Shown: positions 24,354 to 38,040 of the stretch, piece after piece
Position numbering within the stretch: position 1 is the first letter of the stretch
How the letters are laid out: each line of letters opens with the position of its first letter
Source of the DNA: Plantago ovata
Lineage: Eukaryota > Streptophyta > Magnoliopsida > Lamiales > Plantaginaceae
Reading direction: 5' to 3'
Assembly: GCA_028274465.1 (NCBI GenBank)
Contig: CM051457.1
Coordinates: forward strand, 112,467,982-112,531,981
Length of the DNA stretch: 64,000 bases
Program-made: the position numbers and the translations under genes
The notes under the pieces: generated by a model
Told to the model about the DNA's origin: nothing
Database searches by the model: none
Seen by the model: only the letters and a program-made list of their open reading frames with translations

Positions 24354-26379
24354 AAGAAGACAGGCAAACCCATTAACATTTATAGACACACAACTAACTG
24401 CACCCTTAATAATAATAAGTTAACTACCACCACAGTAACAGTAAGTAATTTAAAAGCAGGACAGGACAGCAACAAGAAAAAATAAATGAAAATTAGGTCA
24501 GTTATTTGGTCGAATACCTGGTGGCCAAGTGTAGTTTAATGGTAATTACAACTTCTCAACCGAAACCCATAAAAATTGTTGTTACATAGTAATGGCAAGG
24601 GCAAGGCAAGACATGTTTATATGCACAGTACGGGTGTTGCTGATAATTGATTAGTGACATTTATTGGTCACACTGGGGGAGCTTACCTGCCAATGTTGAG
24701 CAGTAGTAGTAGTAGTAGATGAGATAGAGAGGAATGGGTGTGGTCCATTATTGCAACACAATTATACATCACCAGTTATACTTACATCACCACCACACAC
24801 ATACACAGCCGAGCAATTAGCAAGCAGAAAGCTAAGCGCATATTGTTCATCAATTTATTGCCATTTCCTTGTATTGTATCTGTATGGCGGATGATGAGTG
24901 ATGACACTATCCCATGTGAGTTGTGTGACTTGTCAAATTTGTTAGAAGAAAAATGGTTATTAGAGAGTGTTTAGCTCTTATTAAACCTCATTCGTATCAT
25001 TCATCACACATTCCATGTGACTTGACAATATCACATGAACAATGCTAACTTTTTTTTTTTTTTAAATCTAAGTAGCTAATTTGGGTTAAGTTATCTCTCG
25101 TAACTAGAATTGGTGCACCACGTAATTTAATTGTGGTGTCCATAGTTTTTAATACGTAGATTTTACACCAACTATAAAACATACAAGTCAACAATTTAGT
25201 ATGTGATCTTAAGACTAAATAGCCCCATTACGGAATAATGACAGTTGTATTTTAGAATAGGCCCCATCGTGAGATAATCTCTTTAGAATAAAACTACTTT
25301 AATTACGATATAGAAGCACTTCAATATCCGAATTTTTCGAACTTACTTTTTATGTAGAAGAGATCAAGTAACAAAGTGAGTAGACAAATGAGAAAAAGAG
25401 TGTTACGTAATGGTGTATATTATTAAGAATTAAACATCAAACCCCTGCTCCTTAAAAAACACCTTATTTATACTTTTCAATAATTTTAATGAATTCTGCA
25501 AAACCTTCACACCATGAGTATTATACACAAATTCAGTAAATTATATATATTTGGAACATATATTGATGTCACACTCGATGATGAATAAGATCTGCCATAT
25601 ATATTTTGTTGGGTACTTTATGCATTATGCATAATAGTATCGGAAAGAGAATTTGGAAATGCATATATAGTCTCTCGATAACAAAGTGAGCCCATACGTT
25701 AGAGTAACAAGCAAGGGAAAACCAAAACCAAGTGAAGAAATAAGAGACCCAAGGGCTTTTAAAGACGGTTCTTTACTTAAAAGGATGAAGTTTCAGATCC
25801 GACGACGACTAGGCCTCCTAGTCACGCGTTGACTTAGCCCTCAAAGGTAAAAAAGGAATCTCGAAAGAAACTTTAACACATGTCATTTTAACGCATTTTT
25901 GTTCTTACTCCTACTAAAATTGATTCAAAATGTGGATGTTCAACTCTAATGTTTTTTTATGGATAGAATTTTTTAAAGTATATAAAACTAATCATCGGTT
26001 TAATTTTAGTTTTTAAAATTTTGATTTGTTATAGTGAAGGTGTTACGACGAGCATGCCGTGCGTACAATTGATGATTGATTGAAATCTAAACTACGTAAG
26101 AATACCAAAGAACGAATCGTCAGCTCTGAAAGAATCTAAGAATAGTAGTAAAAGCTTTCCAGGAATAGAAAGGGTACGTACTAGTTAACGTAATAAGGTA
26201 TGACTGCCTATAATAGGTAATTGCACCCTATAAATACTAAATAGAATTGCCAATTGTGCGGTCAAGACGTGGTCCAACTCGACCCACATAATACTCGTAC
26301 TGTAATTAAATAGCCAAGAAGTCTAGGTTGTCTGTCTTCTTCCGATTGGTTTAAATTAGGGTTAATTACAAATTAAATT
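24354..26379. other. CER1 upstream region and intergenic DNA
   Basis: Includes a short AGT trinucleotide repeat near 24703-24718. I do not recognise a gene or a specific cis-element. Wax-gene promoters often carry MYB sites, but none is distinctive enough here to call. Confidence 0.4.
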
Positions 26380-26539
26380 ACTTCCTCTGTCCCAAAGCAG
26401 TTGCATAATAGTGGCCTAGTGGGGGTTGCCTTTTTAAAAAAAAACAATCATCTCTTATGTTCTTGTTTTTATATATGAATATTCTGGGCCGTTTAAAAAA
26501 GAAACTAAAAGTGAATAAACCTGAAAATTAAATTAAATT

Positions 26540-27330
26540 CTTTCAAGCACCATAGCCATTTATTTCCGTCAACCGTCAAGCATCTTTCAAATTCATCCAA
26601 TTTCAGTCAAACATCTTTCAAATTCGAGTCTCCTATTTAAATTTCAAGGAGCAAGCATATTTCAAATTTCCATCAATCATCTTACACGCTATCTTTTAAG
26701 CATCTTTTCGAATTTTCGGCAAGCATCTTACCCATTCTTCCAATTCCGGCAAGCATCTTTCATGGAGTCGTATAAGTTATGGTCATCAAAGTGATACAAT
26801 TTAGGAAAAATTACAAAATAGTGATACTTTTGAGACTTTATATAAAATAGGTGTGACCTAACTTTAGGTCAATTTAGTGAAAAATATTTACAAATTAGTG
26901 ACTTTTGATATATTGGTAATATTTTACATAAAATATATCCATGAATTTTCTTCTTAATACCATATATACCATATCCAATCCTATCTTCTTTTGAAATTAC
27001 AATCGAGAAAATATGGTGATGCTTATTGATATGTCGAATATAGTGATACCTGTCATAATATTTTAGAAGCGTAAATATGGCGATGCTTGTCTTGATATCC
27101 AAAAAAATATGGCTACACTTGTTGACGCTTGTAAAAATATTTTTCTCAAAAAATATGGTGATGATTGTTGATATGGTGAATATGAATGGTGATTCTTGTC
27201 ATAATATCTTACAAGCGTAAATATAAATATGGTGATGCTTGTTTTGATATCCAAAAATATGGTGGTGCTTGTCATAATATTATACAAACGTAAATATGGT
27301 GATGCTAGTCTTGATATTGATGCTTGTTCA
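26540..27330. repeat. Degenerate low-complexity repeats
   Basis: Two blocks. 26560-26770 has repeated CAAGCATCTTTCAAATT-like words. 26990-27310 has irregular copies of AATATGGTGATGCTTGT joined by CTTGATATCC and CATAATAT. Unit length and order vary, so this is an old, scrambled satellite-like array. Confidence 0.6.
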
Positions 27331-29190
27331 TGAAAATCTCTTATAGATTTAATACCATAAAATATTGTGTTTAATTTAGCAACTTTCTTTAATTATTAAA
27401 TGGCATCTTTGTCAACACATATAAAAACACTAGAATATAAGAAACTATTATCTAACACTAAAGTGTAATAAACTATTGGGAATGTAACTGATTTAAAATT
27501 TTCCCTACATTATAATGTGGTAGTAGACTACTTTCATAACCTTACACAAAAGACTATACCACCGGATGATAATACGTACTTAGAGCCTAAACCAATTAAC
27601 CAAGACAATACCAGAAAGGATAGTAACCAACTCTAACTAAGGAGAGTCAAAAATGATAAAAAGCTTCCCAGAAAATCATAAAGGCAATGACAGCGCCCAG
27701 ATTTTGTCACAAGCCTAATATATATCATGTGGATACGAGAAGAACCGAAACCGAGAATCAAGCTTCAAGACATAGTTTCATGTTCAACAACCAGTCTTCT
27801 ACACGCTTGTAGGGCTGTAGTTTCATCTTTCCTTTAAACCAAGACCAACACCCAAGTTTGATCTTGTCTAAAACTTGTCAAAGTAGTCCTTTCGACCTAA
27901 GTCGTTAAACAAGAAGTCATTTCTTACTTTCTAAATCGTCCAAATGGTACTAAACCATACCACTTGCCTATTCTTCCTTTCACCTTTAACTTGAAGCTTA
28001 AAAAGTTCTAAAAAAGCGAGGAGTTTTGGTGTTGTTAAAATATTTACTAGGATTTGGTTGATCTTGATGATAAGATACGTGGTTAGTATGAGAGATTTTT
28101 GGAATACTAAAATAAATTAGTAGAATGACTAATTAATTGTAAAAAGTTTTCATTAAAGTGTAATATCTTAATTAGAATATACTTAATTTGATTTATTTTT
28201 TTCTGATGCGCCAAAGTGAGGATCAACTATGGTTTCCCATTTACCCGTGGTGACTCGAACCCCGACTTATTGGTTGGAGGTGAAGTTTGATATAAACTCT
28301 TGGAAGTAGCCCACAGCTTCAAGTTCAACCACTTTGGCCGCCATGGTCATAGCTCCAACTTGTACAGTCACTTTAAAGAAACTGTGCAACAACAAAATCA
28401 ACCAGATAATCTTTCAAACACCAAATCTATACTTAGTTATGTATATCTTGGTTCGAAATTAATTGCATCACCTCCGAAATGAATATGAATAATTCAAAAT
28501 TATTATCGCAAGAGTCAGGATCGACATGACGACATGTGACACATTTTGAATCACAAGGTGTCAAGTAAACCCGAGTCGTATAAGAATTTTCTAATAGTAC
28601 ATTGCAGACAAAGTCATGGTATTGGAGAGTGACCATCGAGTTTCTTTGGATTGGTATATCATATATTTAGAGACGTAATATAAAGAACAAGTTGCGAATA
28701 CAGTTAAAAGTTTGAGGACACAACACAGTCCACTTTTAGATATTGGAATTTCAAGCGTATACCATTACGGAATATTACAGTTGAACAGCAACATTTATGA
28801 TCTTCACTAGCTCCCCGAATCAATCTCTTATATTATGCGCACTATTGCCACGTAGTAGTAGTATAGTACTACTAGTGTTTAATTTGACGTGATGGTACAT
28901 GTTCAAATTGATGAAGTACTATTACGTGAAATTTTACCGACCGTCTAACATGCATGAAGTAATTACGCGAATGTTTAACTTGATGATGCTTGGTATTTTC
29001 CTATGGCTCTCAGATTGAAGTGTGGCTTGTTTGCCTCCATGGAAGCTGTGTTGTTGTTTTCTATGGTTAGACATTCTTTGGTTCGTCTTTGGTTTGATTG
29101 GTTGAGATGTGGTAAATGTGATAGAAATCCAACTCTCCCATGTTAAGAAATTCATTAGTAATACTTGAAAACATGGCTTCCAAAATGAGA
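27331..29190. other. Intergenic, no gene recognised
   Basis: AT-rich with short frames only. ACTCGAACCCC near 28254 is typical of dispersed repeats, not of a tRNA T-arm, since no cloverleaf can be built around it. Confidence 0.4.
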
Positions 29191-29199
29191 TCATGGTAT

Positions 29200-29295
29200 C
29201 GATCTGTTGGAGAATTAAGATAAATGACTAGATTCCGTTCCTGTCTAACAAATTAAGGTTTTGGGAGAGTTGAAATTCTATCATGGTATCAGAGC
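29200..29295 (+). mobile_element. Retrotransposon end with primer binding site (family copy 1)
   Basis: A segment with AAATGACTAGATTCCGTTC, then GGAGAGTTGAAATTCTATCA, followed at once by TGGTATCAGAGCC (29284-29296), the classical initiator-Met-tRNA primer binding site. Related copies occur at about 51363-51450 and 51570-51640. What follows (29297-29400) is not recognisable coding sequence. Confidence 0.6.
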
Positions 29296-31060
29296 CAACG
29301 TTGATAATGGGTGCCCCAGCCGATGATAATTTCGGCTTGCCCAATGATGACATTATGATTACAGGTGTAGAGCTGACTAACCGCGGCCTACTCGTGAGGG
29401 GCAGTGTGCATGGGCGGGCCCAGGATTTAGAGTGGGGGTGGGGTGGTGTGGGCAAAACTTGAAAAATCGTACTCCTATATATTACCTATAAAAAACTTGA
29501 ATAATTGTAGATCGTACATATAAAATAAAAACTTTCAAACTTTTGGGGAGCGGACGCCCCCACCTGCCCCGTCCCTGGGCGTATTAGAATATCCCACATC
29601 ACTTGTGGAGATGCAATGTTAACACATACAATATAAGTTGGAATTGGATAACATTCAGCATGTTTGGCTCTCTATTAGAGAGGCCTCTCGTACTGTTCGA
29701 AAGCCTCTTTACCTTTGCCTTTCAATTATAGAAGGGTTGGCCACTGTTCATACTATTGCAAAGCCATTTCCCATTTTTCATTCATCTCTTTCTCTCTCTA
29801 GGGACAGAGATATTCTCTGTCCACTCTCCAACCTCCCCCGCCGGTGACTCCGCCGACCTACTTTCCGGTCACCTCCGGGCCTTATTTTTCGAAACAAAAT
29901 ACGTGGTTGGGTTCGTCTCATCCCGATCTACGACCCTATCGGAGCCGTTTTCCGATTTGCTAACGGGAAGTTTTCCGGCGACTCTCCGGCGACCATTTTT
30001 TCCCGTTATTTTGGAAAGATTCCTCCTCCTTTGACCTTATCTTCCCGATTTGGCTTGGATCTTCATTTTTTTTTACGAATTGAAGTTAGGGTTTCGAGAA
30101 TTTCTATTTTTTTTCAACTACTTTGTATATCTTTTTGATTTACAGTCACTTGCTTAAGTTAATTATGGTTTTTTCGATCTTTGATATACGATGTATGATG
30201 TTGGATGTTGGCTTCTTTTGGATTTCGAATTTCTGTAGTACTCTCCTTATGATTCATTTCACTTGGAATTAGTTTGTTATTCGGTTTTTCCCCTTCATTT
30301 TGGCATTGCTAGTTAAGGAGAAGCTGTTGTTTGATTTCCTGATTTTTTAGATTTTTGTCACCTAGTTCTTGGTGGTACTGCAGTCTGCTAATTTTATAAT
30401 TTTCTGTTTTTTCCTGTTTCTATTCGTTTTGTATGAATCGAAATCGATATGGAGTAGGTTTGAAACGCTAAAATAAAAAATCAATTTTTTGCTACACTTC
30501 TAAATCGGAATTAAACGTAAACAATTTGTTACACAAATTAAATAATATTTACTTACATTGTTAAAAAAAAAAATGAAAAAAAAAATTCCGAAAATTAGGG
30601 GAGAACTTTCACATATCAGATTTTTTTCCCCCTCCATTTCCCTTCATCTTATTTCATCAAGCATAAAAAATTCAATTTCCAACCAAATCTACACAATTTT
30701 CAATACATTCTCTCACAATCCCAATACAACTAATAATAACTAACTATAACTAACCAATCATTCAATCAACCAATCATCACCAATAATCATCATACCTATT
30801 AATATTCTCCCTATATCCTACTACCTTTTACTAACTCAAACCCAAACCTAATTTTCCAAAACCCTTCCAACAGTAATTCCTATTCACATCTCTCGTCACT
30901 ATTCAAAAGCCCTCTCCCTAATTCAGAGCCAAACAAGCTGATTATCATCTTAACAATGACTTTTAATGTGTTATTGGTCCTTGCGTTAGTTCAAAAAAAA
31001 AAAAAATGTTATTTGTCCAATTTCAATATGGCAAGGGAATCAAAATGCCCAACCATATTC
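29296..31060. other. Gene-poor stretch with a leader-like block
   Basis: 29750-30060 is a CT-rich, GC-richer block that passes into T-rich, intron-like sequence at 30060-30450, as in the leader and first intron of a gene or retroelement. No coding continuation is found. Simple A/T tracts follow. No protein family is visible. Confidence 0.35.
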
Positions 31061-31085
31061 CTCCATGAAAAAAAAGTATGTTGTT

Positions 31086-32465
31086 CCCAAACCTTTTTAA
31101 AAAGTTGCACTTTACCCGGATATCTTTTAAAAATGTCATGATACCACTAAACCTTTTTAAAAAGGTTGCAGTTTACTCGAAACTTTAACACCGTTAAATA
31201 AATAAGGGCAAAATTGAAAAAACATAATTTTCAAAGTAAACTCAATCCTAATTAGACGTGAAAGCCCAGATAATTAATATATATATATATATATAGACAC
31301 ACACACACCTACTATATTCATGAAGAAAACATGATTCTGTATGTACGGTTGGTTTGGGGATTTCCGAAGTATGCTCCGTGAGTTTTTCCAACAACACAAT
31401 TACTTACACCATTCTTGGAGTAATAAAATGCAGCAAGTTGATTATCAACACCACATAAACATGCCAAAAACATGCCATTTCTTTAACCCTCCAACATATT
31501 TAACTCATCTCATCACTAGCACAAAAATCAAAATATTAATGCACAATGCCACCAACATAAGCTAATCTGTTCCAGAAAAAGGTACCATGATGGTGTAGTA
31601 AAATTCAAAAATTGTAAAATACCCTCCCTTTTCTCATACAAATAAACAACCCACGTATAGTATAAATTAAGAAAGAAACTTAAAGTATATATTCAAGTGT
31701 GCTTTGATTCACTCATGAATTGGACAAATAAGTCATGTACATCACCTTAGCGGGCAAGAGAACGACTCAACATCAGAGGAAGAAAAAAAAATGTATCAAC
31801 ATGTACCAATAAGCATATAAGTAGAATATGACAAAAATATGGTGCAGTAGAATTAGATGAATCAATTCTACCAATAAACAACCAATTAATCACTACAAAA
31901 ATATGCAAAACAAGGGTAAAAGTTTTAGTACCATATGACGGCACCTGGAGAATTGGAACTCCTCTTCTTCCATGACATCGCCGTTATGGAGAAGAGTTAT
32001 TCTTCTCATTTTTCTCCGATCTCGATCAGTGATGAATTCATGAGGCAAGTACTTCCTCCATTTCTTTAGTTACTTCCAAAGGGGATTATTTATCGCGACA
32101 TTTGACCACGTATAACTCCTAAATTACGTTAGAGAAAAATATAATAAAATTATATTATAAAATTAAATGAAGTATATTTTCATAATCAACTTTTAATTTA
32201 TATTGATACAGTTTAATTTAGGAGTTATACGTGGTCAAAAGTCGCGATGAACAGTCCCCTTAGGAAGTAACTAAAGAAATGGAGGAAGTATCTTGTAATA
32301 TGAGAAGAGGCGTGTGTTAAGAGGTTTTAAGTTTTAACGGAATATTCCTTTTACATGTTAATGGTGTTAAAGTTTCGGGTAAACTGCAACCTTTTAAAAA
32401 AGGTTTGGTGGTATCATGACATTTTGAAAAGATATCTGGGTAAAGTATTGAAAAAATTTGGGGGT
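31086..32465. mobile_element. TIR element, about 1.4 kb, non-autonomous
   Basis: Left arm 31086-31200 and right arm about 32355-32465 are inverted copies: left has ATGTCATGATACCACTAAACC and GGTTGCAGTTTAC, and the right arm has both as reverse complement with few changes. The interior has no transposase. A (TA)n and (CA)n tract lies at 31279-31308, and a Stowaway-like MITE is nested at 32050-32290. Superfamily not determined, and no target duplication identified. Confidence 0.65.
32050..32290. mobile_element. Stowaway-like MITE, copy 1
   Basis: Terminal inverted repeats TACTTCCTCCATTTCTTTAG at both ends, and a palindromic interior in which TTTGACCACGTATAACTCC pairs with GGAGTTATACGTGGTCAAA. 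TA at both ends fits a TA target duplication of the mariner superfamily. No coding capacity. Confidence 0.85.
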
Positions 32466-32943
32466 TTTATTAATTACTACTGTACTACTTAGTTGGTTTC
32501 GATCTCAACGTGCATGCAGAGACATGCAGTAGCAGAAGTAGAATGATCGTAGATAGAAACAAAATCGTAGATAGAACCGTACGTCGCCATCTCAGTTCAA
32601 CCAACTCGATCGTGATTTCTGTTCCAAAATAATTAAATTCACGTTCTTGTCAAATTGCATGTCAATATCTCCTTTGGTTTGGACCATACCATATATATGC
32701 AACTTCCCACTGTTGCATGTGATATCAAAAACCGTAACTTTTCTGGTGAACGTGAACACGAGATATTATTTATTTTTCTTTTAAAAAGGTGAGCATTACA
32801 TGGATTATTGATTAAAGAAATAATCAGTTAAATAAGCGGCTAAATTTTGTTTCCATGAAACTGAATAGTACAACTGTACAAGCGATACAATTAAAGAGTG
32901 TATCAGGAATGCATTCAAAACTAATAACAATGATTCTTCTTGG

Positions 32944-33231
32944 TCTGGCAATTTGGATCCAGTTCATGATTCATAAATTTTGATTCGATCTGATTATGAA
33001 TTGAATTAGGTTATAGAAAAATTCAGCTGATCGGGTCCGACAGAGCCCTGATTGGATCTGTATGGATCCCAAACCAAAAGCTTTATTTGTGATGTTTTTC
33101 CGGATTAGACCCGCATTCGACCCGAAATGAATTGTTAGGATCAGATACAAGTCCAATTCAAAAAAATTAACGTTGATCCGATCCGTATGAATCCAAGGTG
33201 AACTGATCCGGATCTAGGGACCAATTGCCAA
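32944..33231. mobile_element. MITE-like element with GATCCGGATC motifs
   Basis: Ends TGGCAATTTGGATCCAG (left) and CTAGGGACCAATTGCCA (right) are approximate inverted repeats, and the interior carries many GATCCGAT-type words in both directions. It interrupts the first copy of the segmental duplication. Confidence 0.5.
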
Positions 33232-33810
33232 GGATACTTCTCCTAACCTTCACCAACGTATTACACCTAAAGAGTAATAATAGTAAAGATTAAATGGCCT
33301 TTAATTTTTTATATGGACCTTATTATCTTTAAAGGTCTCCTATACCAAGATTATAGTATATAATATATAACCAAATACTAGTACAATTAATATAAAGAGA
33401 GAATATGTGTATTATTAATTAATTGGTAGTAGTAGTAGTAAAACAACAGTAATTTGGACATAACTCGTATTTGCAGTGTTATTATGATTTTTAACAAACA
33501 AAAAAACAGTAATTTAACATTGAGTTTTAGATGATGATTGTCAGATCGTATTAATCTAGGATACGTCCCATAGCTAATGTTCCAAATTAAGAAACCAAAC
33601 AATATTAAGTGGTGGGTAGATTTGATCATTAAAACGTACTGTTGCATGTCCAACAAAAACCTAACACTAGTCATCGACTATACTAGTAATAAAGTTCCAG
33701 AAACTTCTTACAGCTTAAGTGATCAAATGGCCTCGCAAACCAGTATTTCAAAGTTCCAATACTTAATAAAATTATATTATAAAAATATAGATGTTAAATT
33801 TTTATAATAC

Positions 33811-34048
33811 TACCTCCATTTCATTAATAACTTCCTAAAGTAACTATTCACCGCGACCTTTGACCACGTATAACTCCTAAATTACATTAGAGAAAAATAT
33901 AATAAAATTATATTATGAAATTAAATGAAATATATTTTCATAATCAACTTTTAATTTATATTGATACAGTTTAATTTAAAAGTTGTACGTGATCAAAGGT
34001 CGCGATGAACAGTTCCCTTAGGAAGTAACTAAAGAAATGGAGTAAGTA
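33811..34048. mobile_element. Stowaway-like MITE, copy 2
   Basis: Same family as 32050-32290, collinear along almost its whole length, with small indels and a more degraded left terminus (TACCTCCATTTCATTAA). Confidence 0.85.
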
Positions 34049-35096
34049 TAATTTTGCTAATTTAAGAGTATTTATAGTTAAAAGCAAAATATATATATTG
34101 ATGGAAAAATTTTAAAAAAAGAAGTATTTTATACTCAGATAGAATTACTAGTAGTAGTAAGCACTAAGCAATAGTTATTTGGCTATGGCAACATTTATCA
34201 TTGAGTGTACGTTAGATGGTTGTCGGATCAATCAGGCTAGTTATTTAGCCATGGAGCTTACTGTTTTTGTTCCTAGCCAGTGCTGTTTGGTTAAGATATC
34301 GTTGTAATTCTTCAATGGCTGACGTTCTTTTATTTGTCCAGATAGACCGGTCCAAAATCTGGGTCTATCACATTAAAATTTATACCTAGTGACTAGTGAG
34401 CGCCCTATTCAAAATGAAAATATCTTCATTCTGATTTCTGATGGTGTTCATTCAAATGTCTTCCGTAAATTACAAGGGGATGAGTTGTCACGCCACTACA
34501 AGGAAAACGGATTTTAGCGACGAATGTCATACGTCGCAATATGTTCGCGATCCGTCGCTAAAGGCGATTAGCGACGGATTGTCCGTCGATAAATAGGACG
34601 TCGCGAAAAGTGGCGTCGCTAAAACAAAAAGAGACGGTTAAACCCAACCGTCGCAAAATAATAGCGACGGATAAACCTATCCGTCTCCCTAGTGGTCGTT
34701 GACCATTATGGAGACGGAACAAATTATCTGTCGCTATTATTTTGCGACGGATAAGTTTAACCGTCGCTAAATGTATGGGACACGTGTCCTTCCCTTACCA
34801 AGTGCTCATAGCGACGGATAGAGTCATCCGTCGCTATAATTTATATATATATATATATTTAATTTTTGTTATTGTTTTCAAATAATGTTTGTTATTCGAG
34901 TTAAAATTGAATGCGCCAGAGATTTATGTACGATGATTGACTGTATGTAACTATAAATTTCATTCAACAAACTAAAATTGTACATACAGAAATACTAAAA
35001 TGTACGAACATAAACATAAAAAACGAGCATCTCAAAATGTACGGAGATGCAATCCTACAATGTACGAACATAAACTAAAAATACTAAAACTACTAG

Positions 35097-35881
35097 CTAC
35101 TCCTCTGCCTCTGCGTTCTCCTCGGCCTCTGCGTTCTTCACCCCACCCAAAGCTCCAGCATGGTGGTGCGGCTGGATGAGGGGAGGGTCCCGGTTCCAGT
35201 ACGCTTCCCACAGCGGCCGAGAAGCCGTGTCAATCCATAGGGGCCATTTTCCCTCCTTGCTCCAGTCAGTTTTGACTCTCATCATCGTATGCATGTGGAT
35301 GCTAGATCCTCGGACCAGGAACGCATTCCACAACTCCTCCATATGAGCACGAGGCATATAGTAGTAGTTCTGCAATATATATTCAATGTACATAAGTGAA
35401 ATGAAACACAATTTACCTAAATGTTACACTTAATTAGTGAGCGCCGCCTACTCAATAACCTAAGGTTGCGGTCTAACATAATCATGGGCGCCGCCTACCC
35501 AACATCATGAATGCAGACGTAAAGTTATTAAATACAAATAAAGTACCTTCAATTCCTCGAAAAACTACTCCTTTGCGGATATAGGAAGCGTACTCCACCT
35601 TTCACCCCCACTCCCTGGCTCTGGAAGCGTATGAAATCTCCTACGGATGATGTTACCCAACTTTCTATTAGCTTCAGGCGGGTGAAACCTGTAACACATA
35701 TTAAAAAAATAATTATGGATACCCACAACTATATATAAAAACAATTAAATACAAACTTTAAGTACAAAACTTACATGGAACCCTGCCCAACAGACAAGAC
35801 AGGCGGCCCATTGTCGCCGCCCTGGGGCAGTGCTTGACCATCGTCGCGGCCCTGGGGTTGTGCTTGACCATCGACGTTCAT
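35097..35881 (-). pseudogene. CACTA-encoded Transposase_24-like short gene, nonsense-mutated
   Basis: Three exons with consensus borders: 35881-35775 (MNVDGQAQPQGRDDG, a degenerate Gln/Gly/Asp repeat), 35688-35547 (FHPPEANRKLGNIIRRRFH) and 35369-35097 (PLWIDTASRPLWEAYWNRDPP, with a tail of alternating Ala/Glu). The joined frame would be about 174 codons but has an in-frame TAG at 35567-35565. The tryptophan spacing (PxWI...LWxxYW) is what I expect from the middle of plant En/Spm Transposase_24 proteins, which are accessory products of CACTA elements. The family link is an inference from that pattern. Confidence 0.55.
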
Positions 35882-35884
35882 TGT

Positions 35885-36154
35885 CTTGATTGTTAGTTAA
35901 CTTATTGTCAGTTAATAAGTTGTCACTTAATATGTACAGACGAGGACTCGGAAATGATGGTGTGTTCGAAGGCCAATGTGATTGTATTTTTTATACATGT
36001 AAATCATATTTAACTAACATTTCCTTGCTTGACATGATTACCGCAATACAAACTTTCCTTGCTTTTCAAGACCCCGACTACACTTGATTGTTAGTTAACT
36101 TATTGTCACTTAATAAGTTGTCACTTAATAAGTATAGACGAGGACTCGGAATGC
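35885..36154 (+). repeat. About 72-bp direct repeats in the CACTA interior
   Basis: CTTGATTGTTAGTTAACTTA begins at 35885 and again at 36083, each followed by a near-identical block ending CAGACGAGGACTCGGA or TAGACGAGGACTCGGA. Period 198 bases. Confidence 0.85.
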
Positions 36155-36248
36155 AAGGAAAGTTTGTAATGTTTACTCTATGGATACCAGGAAATAAAGT
36201 CCATTTATTACGGTGCCTGCCTACTACAATCATTCACAACACAATTCA

Positions 36249-36600
36249 CAACACAATGGGTGTTCAGTTAAATACAATCAGTTTGCTTAAATGTTAGTTA
36301 GGCTTACCAATGGGTGCAAACCAATAAAACGCTTACTGATCGACACTAAACGTATAGTATTAGTTATCACCCAATGTAAGCTTAATCCAACACTTCCAAA
36401 CTAATATATGTATATCATCATCACACCTATTCATTTCAATGAAAAATAAACTCTTATGTGTGTTCAGTTAAATACAAGCAGTTCGATTAAATGTTGGGGA
36501 GACTTTTCTATGGGACCTAACCAATGTAACACTCACTGGTCGATAGTAACCATATACTATTAGTTAGGGCCCAAGAAAAATCTTACCAACACACAGAAAC
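36249..36600 (+). repeat. About 145-bp diverged tandem duplication in the CACTA interior
   Basis: GTGTTCAGTTAAATACAA opens each copy (near 36249 and 36458), and CTTACTGATCGACACT corresponds to CTCACTGGTCGATAGT. Similarity is perhaps three-quarters by eye. Confidence 0.65.
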
Positions 36601-38040
36601 CGATTATAATAGCATCATCACACTTAATAGCTTATATAACATAATTAAAATAATTAACATAATTATAATTATCAGAACTAAGTAGGCAGAATTTTAATCT
36701 TTTTAATTAATCAAACTTAATCCAACTTAATTCAAAATTTAACAAAATATTAAGCAAATTTAACATAAATATTAAGCATGAATATAATTCATGAAAACAA
36801 AACTAACTTAAGCAATTTAACAGAACTAACTTAAAGCAAATTTAACATGCATATTAAGCATGAATAACCAATTTAATATGAATAAGATATTAACATGAAT
36901 ATTATGATATTCAATTCCATTTAACGTGAATATTACATGAATATTAACCAATTTACAGTTAAAAATTAGGGTTACTTTGGGGTTGTTCAAATCGAAAGTT
37001 GGATTTAGGCTAGAATATTATGATATTCAATTAACAGCAACATAATCATACTAAATTACAGAATAGATTGATACATTACATCTATTTCAATCTACTTTAA
37101 TAACCCAAAAAATTACTCAAAATAAATATAAATAATTAAATTAACTAATTAACATAATTAACCAGATTTATTTAACCGAATTAATCTATATTATACTAAT
37201 TACAGTTAATATAATCAATTAACAGCCTCTCATTTATTAAAACAAATTTATAAAATTAAATAAGAAATCGAAAAAATGAAAGAACAAACTGATTATTCCT
37301 ATACAACATATATAATCTAACAATTTACAACAAGAAAAATCATAATTAAGCACAAAAATTAGAAAGCCCCAATAAATAGGGTTAGGGTTCTAACCTTTTA
37401 TTTGGGCAGAGAATCTGAGGTGGTGGCAGTGGTGGATTTGAGGCACCATCGAATCCTCTACATCCACAAACAAGAAACACAAACAAACAAAGGGAATAAG
37501 ATAGAGTCAGATTCGAAACCGAATTAGAGAGAAGAAAATTTCGCACATAAGAAAGGGTAAGAAGATACAAAACATTAAAACGAGACTTACCGTGGTGATG
37601 TCGTCGAGGTGGTGGAGCCGATCCGTGGTGGTGCTGGTGGTGGTGGATTTGAGATGGGAGGAGAAGAGGAATTAGCGTTTGAGATTTGGAAGGGAGAAGT
37701 GAATGAATCTGTCTGTACAGACGATGCCGTCTGTATAGTCGACACTTAGCGACGGATAGACTTATCCGTCGCTAAGTGTTCATTTATTTATTTTTTTTTC
37801 AATTTTCTTTATTCTGGTCAACAGAGTTAGCGACGCATAGACTTATCCGTCACTAATTTAGCGACGGATAAAATTTATCCGTCGCTAGGTTCATGCCGGA
37901 TTGACCCTTTCCAATGACGAACTGGGCTTAGAGCGCAGTTCGTCATTATCCGTCGCTAACCGTAGCAATCCGTCGCTAATTAGCGATGGATAATATCCGT
38001 ATCTACTAATCCGTCGCTAAATGCCTGATTTCTTGTAGTG

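Larger units (their letters stand above)
34494..38040 (-). mobile_element. Complete non-autonomous CACTA element, 3.55 kb
   Basis: Left end CACTACAAGGAAAA and right end TTTCTTGTAGTG are the CACTA terminal inverted repeats. Each end carries several hundred bases of AGCGACGGAT/ATCCGTCGCT subterminal repeats (about 34510-34840, 37740-38030). Flanking triplets are CGC (34491-34493) and CGG (38041-38043), which fits a 3-bp target duplication with one change. A homologous empty site exists near 53045-53060 (TGTCAGGGCCCCTAGC). It encodes only a short decayed gene on the minus strand, so transposase must come from elsewhere. Leader sequence for that gene lies near 37570-37680. Confidence 0.9.

Noticed and set aside
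28245-28270. tRNA gene suggested by GACTCGAACCCC
   Set aside because: No acceptor stem or anticodon arm can be paired around it.
29638-30034. Coding exon in the CT-rich block
   Set aside because: Composition resembles a plant leader. The frames overlap each other, carry no domain, and no downstream exons follow.
36661-37380. Gene in the AT-rich CACTA interior
   Set aside because: Only short frames and simple A/T words. It is better explained as intron and spacer of the element's gene.
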